Part shown: positions 24,938 through 34,373 of the stretch, one piece after another
Position numbering within the stretch: the stretch's first letter is position 1
Layout of the letters: each line of letters starts with the position of its first letter
From: CALCCV01 sp964388665
GTDB lineage: Bacteria > Bdellovibrionota > Bdellovibrionia > Bdellovibrionales > Bdellovibrionaceae
DNA: 64,000 bases
Reading direction: 5' to 3'
NCBI GenBank assembly: GCA_964388665.1
Contig: CAYMBJ010000002.1
Location: 62,001-126,000, forward strand
Notes under the pieces: model-generated
What the model saw: only the letters and a program-made list of their open reading frames with translations
Databases searched by the model: none
What the model was told of the DNA's origin: nothing
Program-made: the position numbers and the translations under genes

Positions 24938-27271
24938 GTGGATAATCTGCAATTCGAGCGACGGCTCAAACACGGTTTTCGATACTCCCGCGTTGTGCCT
25001 CCCCTAAACTGGAGATTGCTGATTCTCATTGTGCCGCTCGGTTTTGTTTTTTTTCCCAATAAAATTAGAGACACAAAAATCATGAGATGGTCTGCACCCC
25101 TCTCTGTTCGCCTAGATAAAAATTTGATAGGGAGTATCGCGTTTGAGCAAATCAGTTCTGGGGATGTAGCTGATGAAAGTATTTCTGATTTTGCAGACAA
25201 TTGCTGTGTCGGTGGCAACAGCTCGGTACCTGATTCTGAAATTGTTCGTCTCGAGGTTGACGAAAGACATTGGAGCCCCGAGACGCTGTTTACCAGACAG
25301 ATTCAACTTGCACCACTGGTGTTCACGCGAGCAGATCTGGCGAGTGTCGGTGAAATAGAAGAAATAGAAGAAATAGAAAAAGTGGTCGTCGCCGGTGCTG
25401 TAAATCAAAATCGCACAAGACGCACAGTTGATACCGAAAAAGTGGTGGTCGCTAGGTCCGAAGAGCCCAGTCGCACGATAGATATCAGTGATCTAAAAAA
25501 AGGCATCTCTCCAGATATGCGCCGCCGATTGAACGAATTGGAGGAGAAGGGACAAGATCTTTCTTGGAATCACCCGCAAAATCCAGATCTGCAACAAAAA
25601 ACTCGCCAGTTGATTGCGGCCTTGGACACGGAACCTGGCTTACCGGCAGGCACGCATCAGGTCAGTCATTGGCCGTCAAGTAAGCCGCCAGTAGCTTTTC
25701 CAACTGCACCGCCAAAGTATCCCACTGACACAAAAGGCGCAGATGCAATAGGCGCTGATACAACGAAGACGCCGCCAAGAAACTCCGACGAGAGTGGACC
25801 ACCCGCCCGATCGTTTGCTGGCGATGGCATTCGGCTCGAAGGCCCGGTTGAGGTATTTGGTGGATTGGGTTTTACCAATGAGTCGCGCATTGAGGTGCGC
25901 AGAATCTCTCAGGGTGTTGCACTGGAAACAGGTAAGGCCAATGTCATTCAGGGAAAGTATTCCATTCAAGTGCAGGATCTCAAAGGTGTCATTGTTGGGC
26001 GATTCTATGACGGAAAAGGCAAAGTGGTTGGCGAAGGTGAGATTAACCTCGCGCTGATGAAGGATTTTAATCCGGCCGCCAGTCAGGCTCCGGTGCTGAG
26101 AATTGAAAAAAAACCGGAACCTCGCCAACGGGTTATTTCTCTTTACAATCTCGACAGTAAAAAAAAAGTCTCTTCTCAGGCCAGAATTAGTCTCCATGGG
26201 GAGTCCTTGGAGCAGAGACTGAACGAAGATGGTGTGATTGACCTAAGCTTTCTTGATAATTCAGCACAGTACACGGCCCGCGCTTGGGACAGAGACTTTA
26301 TGCCTTCGCTATGGACGGCGACCGCCGAAGACACATCAGACACTCTGATTTTTCCCGAAGCCATGGTCACTGGATTTATTGATTTTATAGAAAGTCATTA
26401 CAGTATGACCTTTGATCGTCGGCGACTTTCCATTGTTATCGGCAGAGTGACCAATCGGGGCAAGCCTATCGCTGGGGCTCAGGTATCGCTACCAGAAGCT
26501 CGAGAAACTGCAGCCATCTATTTTGATGGCTATGTTCCTAATAAATTGCTCAATGCCACTTCGGAATCTGGACTCTTTGCTTTTGTCAATGTTAACGAAG
26601 GATTCACCTCCGTCGTTGCAAAAAATGGTTTTTTCAGTCGTGGACATGTCAACACCATTGTCGAAAAGGGTGCCGTGGGCTTTGCCGCCATCGAATTGAG
26701 TGAGGGTCATCATAGTGCCATGGCGCTCCCCTTTGATGCCTTTGATGGAGAGTCTCGGGATGTGCGCTTTGGTATTCAAAGTAATGAAAAGTATTTTGAT
26801 ACCGAGGCGGGCCAGGCAGAAGTTAATCTGGCCAATACTTCCCGATTTGCAATTGCCAAAGTTTTCCCGACAGATGGGGAATATATTCCCGCCTACTATG
26901 GCTATAATGAAAATACCAGTGCCTTGTACTTTCCTTTGATCAAATGGGATTGGTTAAAACAGCTTCGGGGCTATCAGAGACTAAGCGATGATGCCCGCCT
27001 CGGTGTGATCGTAGGATTCATTGATGATCCAAATATCGAAATCTTTATTCCCACTCTTGCAGAGTATGCGCCAGAAAATGTTGTCTATTTTGATGCGAAT
27101 GGAGAGCCATCGGCGATTCCGATGAAAGGCGGAGGGTTCATTGCTTTTAATGTTCCCGCAGGATTTCATGAAGTTGTGATTTCCTCATCTCTAGAAAATG
27201 CCATCAACTCGCGTTTAGCCAATGTAATGCCAGAAGAGATCTTTGTTATAAACTTTGCATCCAAGAGATAA
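24938..27271 (+). CDS. Large membrane-anchored protein with carboxypeptidase-regulatory-like domain
   Basis: This 777-residue protein starts at GTG. A single hydrophobic segment at about residues 27-42 (LLILIVPLGFVFFP) suggests an N-terminal anchor with an exported body. Residues about 140-150 carry an EIE repeat made of tandem 9-base units. A Pro/Thr-rich linker (about 245-300) follows. The C-terminal part has beta-sandwich-like stretches (VIGRVTNRGKPIAGAQVSLP, SGLFAFVNV) typical of carboxypeptidase-regulatory/CarboxypepD_reg folds. The function is unknown. Its last 26 bases overlap the end of convergent murD. Confidence 0.75.
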   Translation: MDNLQFERRLKHGFRYSRVVPPLNWRLLILIVPLGFVFFPNKIRDTKIMRWSAPLSVRLDKNLIGSIAFEQISSGDVADESISDFADNCCVGGNSSVPDSEIVRLEVDERHWSPETLFTRQIQLAPLVFTRADLASVGEIEEIEEIEKVVVAGAVNQNRTRRTVDTEKVVVARSEEPSRTIDISDLKKGISPDMRRRLNELEEKGQDLSWNHPQNPDLQQKTRQLIAALDTEPGLPAGTHQVSHWPSSKPPVAFPTAPPKYPTDTKGADAIGADTTKTPPRNSDESGPPARSFAGDGIRLEGPVEVFGGLGFTNESRIEVRRISQGVALETGKANVIQGKYSIQVQDLKGVIVGRFYDGKGKVVGEGEINLALMKDFNPAASQAPVLRIEKKPEPRQRVISLYNLDSKKKVSSQARISLHGESLEQRLNEDGVIDLSFLDNSAQYTARAWDRDFMPSLWTATAEDTSDTLIFPEAMVTGFIDFIESHYSMTFDRRRLSIVIGRVTNRGKPIAGAQVSLPEARETAAIYFDGYVPNKLLNATSESGLFAFVNVNEGFTSVVAKNGFFSRGHVNTIVEKGAVGFAAIELSEGHHSAMALPFDAFDGESRDVRFGIQSNEKYFDTEAGQAEVNLANTSRFAIAKVFPTDGEYIPAYYGYNENTSALYFPLIKWDWLKQLRGYQRLSDDARLGVIVGFIDDPNIEIFIPTLAEYAPENVVYFDANGEPSAIPMKGGGFIAFNVPAGFHEVVISSSLENAINSRLANVMPEEIFVINFASKR

Positions 27272-28559
27272 AATAGGATCCCCGCTCCTCAAAGTTTTTA
27301 AACTCATCAAAAGAACTACCACCGGGACTCAGCAAAATTATATCATACTTTGCATAGCTGGACCTTAGCTCTTCCAGAGCTTCTTTAAGACTCGAAAAGG
27401 ACTTGCCGCTCAGGCCGCTGCACTTTTCGGCAGTCTTTGCACACTCTCCAAAAAAAATAAAACTCAGCCCAGCGTGATTTTTAAGTTGAGACAACTCTGC
27501 CCAGGGCAAATGTTTATCTCTGCCACCAAGAAGTACCAGGGTCGATTTTTGAGAATCATTTGCAGTGGCCCTCGCTGCAATGAGAACACTTTCAATTGTG
27601 GTGGCCTTGCTATCGTTGACAAACAATGTGGAGCCCACGAAGCCAAGATTTTCGAGCCGATGGGGGAGGCCCTGAAATTCAAAGCCCTTTTGAATCGCAG
27701 AATCTGGAAGACCAAGTTCATGAGCCAGTCGGATGCACATGGCCAGATTGTCCTGATTGTGGGCTCCTAACAATCGAGGAGATTTTGAATAGGATTTCAA
27801 TTCAGTGGCTCCCGTCGTCCAAAAAGTTTTTTGAGCGACCTCGCTGGGTGCCGTTCCACTTACCAATTTCTGAATGATTTCGTGATGTGCCGAGAGATCA
27901 CCGCCGTTTTCATTTAGGATGCATCCTCTGGTTGCCATCGTGAGCAACTGAAGCTTGGTAGCGTAATACTCTTCTATGCACGAATATCTTTCTAGATGAT
28001 TTGGCAACAGTGAGGTGATCATTGCCCAGTCGCAGCTAAGATTTCTCGCATTTTCAAGTTGATAGCTCGAGAGTTCGACGACCAGGTAATCAACCTTGCA
28101 ATCTGGATTTTGCAGGGCCTCGCGCGCGTAAGTGGCAATGGGATATCCAAAATTGCCGACGGCCTTGCTACGCAGACTCGATCCGTTGATTATGGCCTCA
28201 GTCAAAGCTACAACAGTGCTTTTTCCGGCACTGCCTGTTATGCAGATCTTCTTTTCTGTGGTTAAGCACTGCAGAGCTAGATTCAACTCACTGGAAATCA
28301 TCACACCCTGTTTAGCGAAGCCTTCAATCCAATCCTGCTTGAGAGCGATGCCCGGGCTTACGAACAAAGTCTTTGGAGCAAAGGTCTTAATTTCCGAAAC
28401 AGCGCTGGCATCACAAAATTCTTTGACTGTGGGACTTTGGTCGTAAGTCAATATCTGACTGCGATCATAGCCAAGGCTCAAAAGCAAATCGAAGGTGGCT
28501 TGGCCACTTTTTCCCATCCCAATGATTCCAAACGGAGCTTGTTCGACAATTGTTTTCAT
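27246..28559 (-). CDS. murD: UDP-N-acetylmuramoyl-L-alanine--D-glutamate ligase
   Basis: This 437-residue protein is of typical MurD length. It has the N-terminal UDP-binding domain (GIIGMGKSGQATFDLL), the P-loop CITGSAGKSTVVAL, a central ATPase domain and the C-terminal HRLENLGFVGSTLFVNDSKAT segment. It adds D-glutamate to the peptidoglycan precursor in the cytoplasm. The P-loop reads GSAGKST where MurD enzymes usually have GSNGKST or GTNGKST. The ATG at 28559 was preferred over a TTG two codons earlier. It stands away from the usual mur cluster. Confidence 0.94.
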   Translation of the reverse strand: MKTIVEQAPFGIIGMGKSGQATFDLLLSLGYDRSQILTYDQSPTVKEFCDASAVSEIKTFAPKTLFVSPGIALKQDWIEGFAKQGVMISSELNLALQCLTTEKKICITGSAGKSTVVALTEAIINGSSLRSKAVGNFGYPIATYAREALQNPDCKVDYLVVELSSYQLENARNLSCDWAMITSLLPNHLERYSCIEEYYATKLQLLTMATRGCILNENGGDLSAHHEIIQKLVSGTAPSEVAQKTFWTTGATELKSYSKSPRLLGAHNQDNLAMCIRLAHELGLPDSAIQKGFEFQGLPHRLENLGFVGSTLFVNDSKATTIESVLIAARATANDSQKSTLVLLGGRDKHLPWAELSQLKNHAGLSFIFFGECAKTAEKCSGLSGKSFSSLKEALEELRSSYAKYDIILLSPGGSSFDEFKNFEERGSYFISWMQSL

Positions 28560-28628
28560 TAGCAAAAGTCATCGCGCAAATTTCTCGAGATCGCAAGACC
28601 ATTTGCTTAAAATTTCTTTATTGCAGTT

Positions 28629-30134
28629 TTGATACTTGAAATGATTGCTTCGCACCCGCTAACGACTAAAATAAAACAAATGAGAGATTTTCTCCAAGCT
28701 TCTTATACAGCCATTCTGAGTGACCTGCATCTTTGCGAAGCAGAGCCGGTGCATTCTCGCTTTCCGCTATGGAAAAAGTACAAAACACGACAGTTCTTTT
28801 TTGATGATGTCTTTGCTCAGTTTTTGGAGCACCTTCAGGTCGAAAGCGGGGGCGAGTCCATTGAGCTGATTTTAAATGGAGATATATTTGATTTTGATTC
28901 GCTGATGCAGATGCCCGGTGATCCTCTTTATAAGATTTCATGGTTGGAGCGACTCAGAGGTCTTGGGGCTCAGGCCGAAAAATCCCTCTTTAAGATCGAG
29001 GCGATCAGTCGCGATCATCCCACCTTTTTTGCCGCGCTCTCAGAATTTATTAAAAAAGGCAACCGAGTTATATTTATCATAGGCAATCATGATCTTGAGC
29101 TGCACTTTGAAGCGGTTCAAAAGAGCATAGTCAAATCGTTGCAACTGACTGAAACGGAAGAACTGGCCGTACGGTTTTGTGAGTGGTTTTATATTTCTAA
29201 CCAAGACACCTTGATTGAGCACGGAAACCAACATGACCCCTATTGCCTTTGCGAGGACCCACTTCATCCGTTTTTTTTAAACCACAATGAGCTTTCTCTA
29301 AAGCTGCCATTTGGCAATCTTGCTTGTCGCTATATTTTGAATGGGCTGGCTTTTTTTAACCCTCATGTCGACTCCAACTACATCATGAATTTAAAAGACT
29401 ACTTTAATATATTTTTGCGCTACATGGCTAGAGCTCAACCCCTCCTGATTTGGACGTGGTTTTGGGGCGCGATTGTCACATTTCTGCATGCTTTTGCCGA
29501 TCGCTTGCGTTCGCCCATCACCAACGCTTTTCATTTAGAAGATCGGGTCGAAAACATTGCCCGAAAAGCCAATGCCACACCACGACTGGTTCGCGAACTC
29601 AAGGAGCTCTTTCCGGCACCGGCTTCGAGCCAGCCGTGGCTACTATTTCAGGAATTATGGCTGGATAGATCCTTCATTATCCTTTTGGGATTGCTGGCGA
29701 TCATTCAAATTATGGTGGTCATAAAGGCATTAACGAATATTTCTATCTTTTGGGCATTGATTCCAATATTGCTGCTGGTGCCATTTTTTCTATTTTACGC
29801 AAGCTCAGTGGTCTCTTATGTATCTAGCTTTAAGGAGCCCAACGAAAGAACTTTGGCCACAGAGAGCGCAATCACTGGAGTGGAGCGAATTGTTTATGGA
29901 CACACCCATCATGCTCGGCACGAACAGATTGGCTTTGTTGAACACCTCAATTCTGGCTGCTGGTCGCCCGCATTTTTAGACATCGAGTGCACGAAACCGA
30001 TTGATCAAAAGACGTTTGTATGGATTTCACCCAATGAGCTGCGTCGCAAAGCCGAATTGCGTGTTTTTCATGAAGGTAAATCAATGCTCTATTCTAAAAA
30101 AGCGCGCGGAGATTACGCAGCCAAGATTTCTTGA
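28629..30134 (+). CDS. Membrane metallophosphoesterase with inserted transmembrane segments
   Basis: This 501-residue protein carries all calcineurin-like motifs: D32 and H34 (SDLHLCE), D85 (NGDIFDF), N153 and H154 (GNHDLEL), H198 (EHGNQHD) and H426 (YGHTHHARH). Three hydrophobic segments, about 272-290, 348-366 and 372-395, lie between the fourth and last motifs, so the catalytic domain is split by membrane anchors. LpxH-like or other lipid hydrolysis is possible but not shown. Starts at TTG 28629, ATG 28641 and ATG 28680 are all weak. Confidence 0.82.
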   Translation: MILEMIASHPLTTKIKQMRDFLQASYTAILSDLHLCEAEPVHSRFPLWKKYKTRQFFFDDVFAQFLEHLQVESGGESIELILNGDIFDFDSLMQMPGDPLYKISWLERLRGLGAQAEKSLFKIEAISRDHPTFFAALSEFIKKGNRVIFIIGNHDLELHFEAVQKSIVKSLQLTETEELAVRFCEWFYISNQDTLIEHGNQHDPYCLCEDPLHPFFLNHNELSLKLPFGNLACRYILNGLAFFNPHVDSNYIMNLKDYFNIFLRYMARAQPLLIWTWFWGAIVTFLHAFADRLRSPITNAFHLEDRVENIARKANATPRLVRELKELFPAPASSQPWLLFQELWLDRSFIILLGLLAIIQIMVVIKALTNISIFWALIPILLLVPFFLFYASSVVSYVSSFKEPNERTLATESAITGVERIVYGHTHHARHEQIGFVEHLNSGCWSPAFLDIECTKPIDQKTFVWISPNELRRKAELRVFHEGKSMLYSKKARGDYAAKIS

Positions 30135-30250
30135 CCACTGACTATGGATAAATTTTGTAATTCCTGCAGGACTTTGCGGCTTGTCATAAAAGAAGTCGAA
30201 TATTCTCTTTGTGAAAATTTGAAAAGGACTTATATTTGATTTGAAGCACT

Positions 30251-30306
30251 GAGAGCCTATCCCAATAAAGATTATTCTTTAAGGAATGTTATTGGGATAG
30301 GCTCTC
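30251..30306. repeat. Perfect 18-bp inverted repeat before the histone gene
   Basis: GAGAGCCTATCCCAATAA (30251-30268) is perfectly complementary to TTATTGGGATAGGCTCTC (30289-30306), with a 20-base loop that can fold further. It ends 37 bp before the histone start. There is no T-run, so it may be a regulatory hairpin of the histone leader, a protein site, or a terminator for the phosphoesterase gene. Confidence 0.85.
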
Positions 30307-30343
30307 TATCTGACTTAGAACTATTCTCACGAGGGAGGCCATA

Positions 30344-30538
30344 ATGGCAGAAGTTTTAGTGGTAACTAGTAAGGTTAAAAAATTAATTAAAGAAAAAGGC
30401 GGAATGAACACATCGTCTGAGACTGTGGACGTACTCAGTAAGGCGATCGAGCAGCTCTGTCAAAAAGGCATCGATAGCGCAAAGGCCGACGGTCGCAAAA
30501 CCGTGATGGCTAGAGATATCGTTATTGATCACCTTTAG
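30344..30538 (+). CDS. Bacterial histone (HBb/Bd0055-like)
   Basis: This 64-residue protein is one bare histone fold. Helix 1 is SKVKKLIKEKG, the long helix 2 is SETVDVLSKAIEQLCQKGIDS, loop 2 is GRKTVMARD, and helix 3 is the short C-terminal IVIDHL. There are no tails. The GRKTVMARD loop and the opening MAEVLVV are like the B. bacteriovorus histone Bd0055, known to be abundant on the nucleoid and to bind DNA in an unusual mode as a dimer. A GGGAGG site precedes the ATG. The 3' end overlaps convergent ligA by 17 bp, and an 18-bp inverted repeat lies upstream. Confidence 0.93.
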   Translation: MAEVLVVTSKVKKLIKEKGGMNTSSETVDVLSKAIEQLCQKGIDSAKADGRKTVMARDIVIDHL

Positions 30539-32549
30539 TCGGCAACATTTCTTGAAAACTGTTCCAATCTAATATGGCGATTCCGAGATCTTGAGCTTTT
30601 TTGAGCTTGGATCCGGGATCTTCGCCAACAATCAAAAAATCTAATTTTGAACTGACTCCAGAAACGGCCTTTCCGCCGTGTGCTTCAATCAGCGCTTGGG
30701 CTTCAGATCTCGGTACCGGCAGAGTTCCTGTTACTAAAAAGCTTTTGCCTAAAAGTTTTTGCGAAAGTGATTTGGCGCCGTCCTTTGAAAAATGCACACC
30801 ACACTTTATTAGCTGATGGATTTCGGCAACAAACTTTTTATCGTGTAGCTTCTCTAAAATACTCTGTGCCACCCGATGCCCAATTTCCTCAACTCTGAGT
30901 AGATCTTCTTCGGTTGCGGCCAAAAAAGCCTCTAGCGATCCAAAGTTGCGAGCGAGGTGACGAGCCGTCTGTTCGCCGACATAGCGAAGGCCCAAAGCAA
31001 AAATAAATTTGGCCAAAGTTGTCGAGCGGCTTCGATCAATGGATTGCAAAATATTCTCCGCGGATTTGTCTCCCATACGATCCAGTTGCATGAGGCTGTC
31101 TTTCGAGAGTTGATACAAATCAGAAAATCTTTTCACCAATCCGGATTTTACCAGCGCCTCAACCAGTTTTTCGCCGATTTTATCCATATTCATGGCTTTT
31201 CTCGAAACAAAGAGCTTTAGGCTCTCGATAAATATTGCTGGGCAGAGCGGATTTACGCAACGAATGGCCACTTCCGAATCAAGCTTTACCACCTTTTCAC
31301 CGCACTCAGGGCAGTGACTCGGAAAGGAAAAGGGCACTGATTTTGCTTTGCGCTTTTTCAATACGACTTCGATCACTTCTGGAATCACATCACCAGCTCG
31401 GTGAATCAAAACATGGTCGCCAATGCGAATGTCTTTGCGGGCGATCTCTTCGGAATTGTGAAGTGTCGCATTGGTGATTTTCACTCCTCCGACCTTTACC
31501 GGCTTGAGCGCCGCTACTGGGGTCAGGACGCCGGTCCGGCCAACTTGAATGTGGATGTCGACAACCTCAGTCTCTGCTTGTTCTGGTTTAAATTTAGCGG
31601 CGGTGACCCAGCGAGGAGATCTTGCCACCAATCCCAATTCATTTTGCAGTTTGATGTCATTGACTTTGACAACGAGGCCGTCAATTTCGAAAGGCAATTC
31701 GGACTTGGCCTGCGAGAGTTTGACGTAAAAGTCCTGCACCTTTTCAATTGAGTTGAAAACACGTGAATGCTCAATGGCCGTGGGTAAGCCCAAAGATTCA
31801 AAACGCTCAATCATTTCAGATTGCGATGAAAAATCAAGATCAGGATGCTGACCAATTCCGTGAGCCATAAATCGCAAGGGTCGGCGAGCACTGATGCGCG
31901 AATCCAGTTGTCGAATTGCTCCCGCGGCGGCATTGCGTGGGTTAGCGAAAACCGATTCACCGTTTTGCTCCTGCTCTTGGTTGAGCCTTGCGAAGTCTTC
32001 CTTATACATGATAACTTCGCCCCTTATTTCGATGAGCTCAGGGACCTTTTTGCAAGTCAGCGTGAGCGGAATGGATCGGATGGTTTTTACATTGTGAGTG
32101 ACATCTTCGCCGATGGCACCGTCACCTCGAGTCAACCCTCTCACCAAGCGTCCCTTTTGGTAGACAAGCTCAATGGCGAGCCCGTCAAGTTTGGGTTCAC
32201 AATAATAGGTTAAATTATCTGCATCACCCAACCACTTGTGAATGCGCTGATCAAAATCACGCAAATCTTCCAGATCATAGGAGTTAGCAATAGAGAGCAT
32301 TGGTAAACTGTGGGCCACCTTTTGAAAGGCCTCTAGAGGCAATCCACCAACTCTTTGCGTTGGTGAGTCAGCAAGGTCAAGATCAGGATGTTCGGCCTCG
32401 AGCCGCTGCAATTCTAAAAATAATTTATCAAACTCATAATCAGAAATTTCAGGAGCATCGCTATCATGATAGAGTCGATTGTGATGATCGACAATTTTTT
32501 TTAGTTCTTCGTGACGTTTACGATACTGCTTCATTGCAGAAGTCCCCAT
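30522..32549 (-). CDS. ligA: NAD-dependent DNA ligase
   Basis: This 675-residue protein has the complete LigA order: domain Ia (RHEELKKIVDHHNRLYHDSD), the adenylation motif CEPKLDGLAIEL with K120, the OB fold, a four-cysteine zinc finger (CPECGE...CVNPLC), helix-hairpin-helix repeats (about 500-585) and a C-terminal BRCT domain (LLGKSFLVTGTLPVPRSEAQ). It seals nicks in replication and repair. ATG 32549 or an ATG five codons later (32534, with GGGG upstream) could be the true start. It converges on the histone gene and diverges from gatC. Confidence 0.96.
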   Translation of the reverse strand: MGTSAMKQYRKRHEELKKIVDHHNRLYHDSDAPEISDYEFDKLFLELQRLEAEHPDLDLADSPTQRVGGLPLEAFQKVAHSLPMLSIANSYDLEDLRDFDQRIHKWLGDADNLTYYCEPKLDGLAIELVYQKGRLVRGLTRGDGAIGEDVTHNVKTIRSIPLTLTCKKVPELIEIRGEVIMYKEDFARLNQEQEQNGESVFANPRNAAAGAIRQLDSRISARRPLRFMAHGIGQHPDLDFSSQSEMIERFESLGLPTAIEHSRVFNSIEKVQDFYVKLSQAKSELPFEIDGLVVKVNDIKLQNELGLVARSPRWVTAAKFKPEQAETEVVDIHIQVGRTGVLTPVAALKPVKVGGVKITNATLHNSEEIARKDIRIGDHVLIHRAGDVIPEVIEVVLKKRKAKSVPFSFPSHCPECGEKVVKLDSEVAIRCVNPLCPAIFIESLKLFVSRKAMNMDKIGEKLVEALVKSGLVKRFSDLYQLSKDSLMQLDRMGDKSAENILQSIDRSRSTTLAKFIFALGLRYVGEQTARHLARNFGSLEAFLAATEEDLLRVEEIGHRVAQSILEKLHDKKFVAEIHQLIKCGVHFSKDGAKSLSQKLLGKSFLVTGTLPVPRSEAQALIEAHGGKAVSGVSSKLDFLIVGEDPGSKLKKAQDLGIAILDWNSFQEMLPTKGDQ

Positions 32550-32598
32550 TATTTGTTAATTCCATATTAATCAAGATTTCGGCACGGAGGATCATCAA

Positions 32599-32880
32599 AT
32601 GATAGACAAAGATCAAGTTCATAAAATCGCAAAACTATCGCGCCTCACCGTGACTGAAAATCAAGTAGAAATCTATTCAAAACAACTATCAAATGCAATG
32701 AAGCATTTCGAAGAAATTTCAGCTATTGACACGACAGGAGTTGAACCCATGATCACGCCCACTAATGTGGAGTATTGGACTCGTGTTGATGAAGCAAAAA
32801 ATCCCTTCACGACAGAGGAGCTCATGCAAAATGCTCCGGATCGCGTGGGTTCGTTATTTAAAGTTCCACCTGTTGTTTAA
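32599..32880 (+). CDS. gatC: Asp/Glu-tRNA amidotransferase subunit C
   Basis: This 93-residue protein matches GatC in length and motifs (IAKLSRLTVTENQV, VEPMITPTNVEYWTRVDEA, RVGSLFKVPPVV). It wraps around GatA and stabilises the GatCAB complex that makes Gln-tRNA(Gln) and often Asn-tRNA(Asn). A GGAGG site precedes the ATG. It is the first gene of the gatC-gatA-gatB-DUF192 operon. Confidence 0.95.
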   Translation: MIDKDQVHKIAKLSRLTVTENQVEIYSKQLSNAMKHFEEISAIDTTGVEPMITPTNVEYWTRVDEAKNPFTTEELMQNAPDRVGSLFKVPPVV

Positions 32881-32900
32881 ATGTATTTTTGGAGTCCATA

Positions 32901-34373
32901 GTGAATTTACTCAAGTTGTCCACAAGTGAACTAGCTCATGCCATTCGCGAGAAACAGATTTCCGCAGAAAAAGTGGTCGGTTTTTATTTGGATCGTATCC
33001 AGAGAATGGATAAAAACATCAACTCCTACATCACCGTCAATCCTTTGGCGCTTGAACAGGCTGCTGAACTCGACAAGCGCATCGTCGCAGGGCGAGCAGA
33101 AGGAAAATTATTGGGTATTCCACTTGGGATCAAAGACATGCTCTGCACTCGCGGTCTGCGAACCACCGCTGGATCGAAGATGTTGGATAATTTTATCCCC
33201 CCCTATGATAGTACGGTGGTCGCAAGGCTTAAAAATGCTGGTGCCATTCTTCTCGGTAAACTGAATCAAGATGAATTTGCCATGGGTTCTTCAAATGAAA
33301 CCTCTTATTATGGAACTGTTAAGAATCCATGGAATCCTCAGTTTGTGGCTGGCGGCTCCAGCGGTGGTTCCGCAGCCGCTCAAGCGATGGCATTGGCCAG
33401 CGCCACGATCGGCACAGATACCGGTGGCTCAATTCGTCAGCCAGCGAGCTTTTGTGGGGTGGTCGGATTTAAGCCAACCTATGGACGAGTCAGTCGCTAT
33501 GGCATTGTTGCATATGGGTCGTCGCTTGACCAGGCGGGACCTATGACCAACTCAGTTTTAGATGCAGCACTTATCGGTGAAGTGATTTCAGGATCAGATG
33601 AGTTTGATCAAACGACCTCGCAAAAAGAAGTCCCAGCATGGAGTCTGCAAATAAACACTGACGTCAAAGGATTGCGAGTTGGAATTTTGCAAGAGTTTTT
33701 GACCGATGGTTTGGACGCTGATGTGCGCAGAGTGTTTGAGGATGGCATTGCGGCTCTTAAAGCGCGAGGTGCCATCGTCATTGATGTCTCCGTGCCGCAC
33801 ACTCGGTTTGCCGTTCCGGTCTATTATTTGATAGCGTCCAGCGAGGCAAGTTCGAATTTGGCTCGGTACGATGGAGTTAAGTATGGTCACCGGGCCGATT
33901 TTAAAAATATTGCAGAACTCGATCTTGAAAGTTTCTATTCGCGCACACGAGGTGAAGGCTTCGGGGATGAGGTCAAACGACGAATCATGTTGGGGACCTA
34001 CTGCTTGTCAGCCGGCTATTTTGATCAATATTACATTAAGGCCTGTCAGGTTCGCCGTTTGATTGCAGATCAGTACAACAAAGCCTTTCAATCTTGTGAC
34101 GTCATTTTGAGTCCAGTGGCGACCACCGCAGCCTTCAAGCTAGGCGAGCGTGTTTCTGATCCGCTCCAGATGTACTTGAATGACATCTTTACAACCTCAA
34201 CAAACTTGGCGGGTTTGCCCGGAATGAGTGTTCCCTTTGGAAAATCATCAGCAGGTCTCCCTATTGGCATTCAGATAACGGCACGGGCTTTTGATGAACA
34301 GAGTTTATTTAACTGCGCTGCTGCGCTGGAATTGGATTCACAAGTTAAAGGACTGACGGCTTATGACAATTAG
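32901..34373 (+). CDS. gatA: Asp/Glu-tRNA amidotransferase subunit A
   Basis: This 490-residue amidase has the Ser-cisSer-Lys triad: K78 (GIPLGIKDM), S153 (GGSSGGSAA) and S177 (GTDTGGSIRQP). It releases ammonia from glutamine for the transamidation done in GatB. The start is GTG 32901 with GGAG six bases upstream, which makes an in-frame TTG at 32889 unlikely. It follows gatC by 20 bp and overlaps gatB by 11 bp. Confidence 0.96.
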   Translation: MNLLKLSTSELAHAIREKQISAEKVVGFYLDRIQRMDKNINSYITVNPLALEQAAELDKRIVAGRAEGKLLGIPLGIKDMLCTRGLRTTAGSKMLDNFIPPYDSTVVARLKNAGAILLGKLNQDEFAMGSSNETSYYGTVKNPWNPQFVAGGSSGGSAAAQAMALASATIGTDTGGSIRQPASFCGVVGFKPTYGRVSRYGIVAYGSSLDQAGPMTNSVLDAALIGEVISGSDEFDQTTSQKEVPAWSLQINTDVKGLRVGILQEFLTDGLDADVRRVFEDGIAALKARGAIVIDVSVPHTRFAVPVYYLIASSEASSNLARYDGVKYGHRADFKNIAELDLESFYSRTRGEGFGDEVKRRIMLGTYCLSAGYFDQYYIKACQVRRLIADQYNKAFQSCDVILSPVATTAAFKLGERVSDPLQMYLNDIFTTSTNLAGLPGMSVPFGKSSAGLPIGIQITARAFDEQSLFNCAAALELDSQVKGLTAYDN

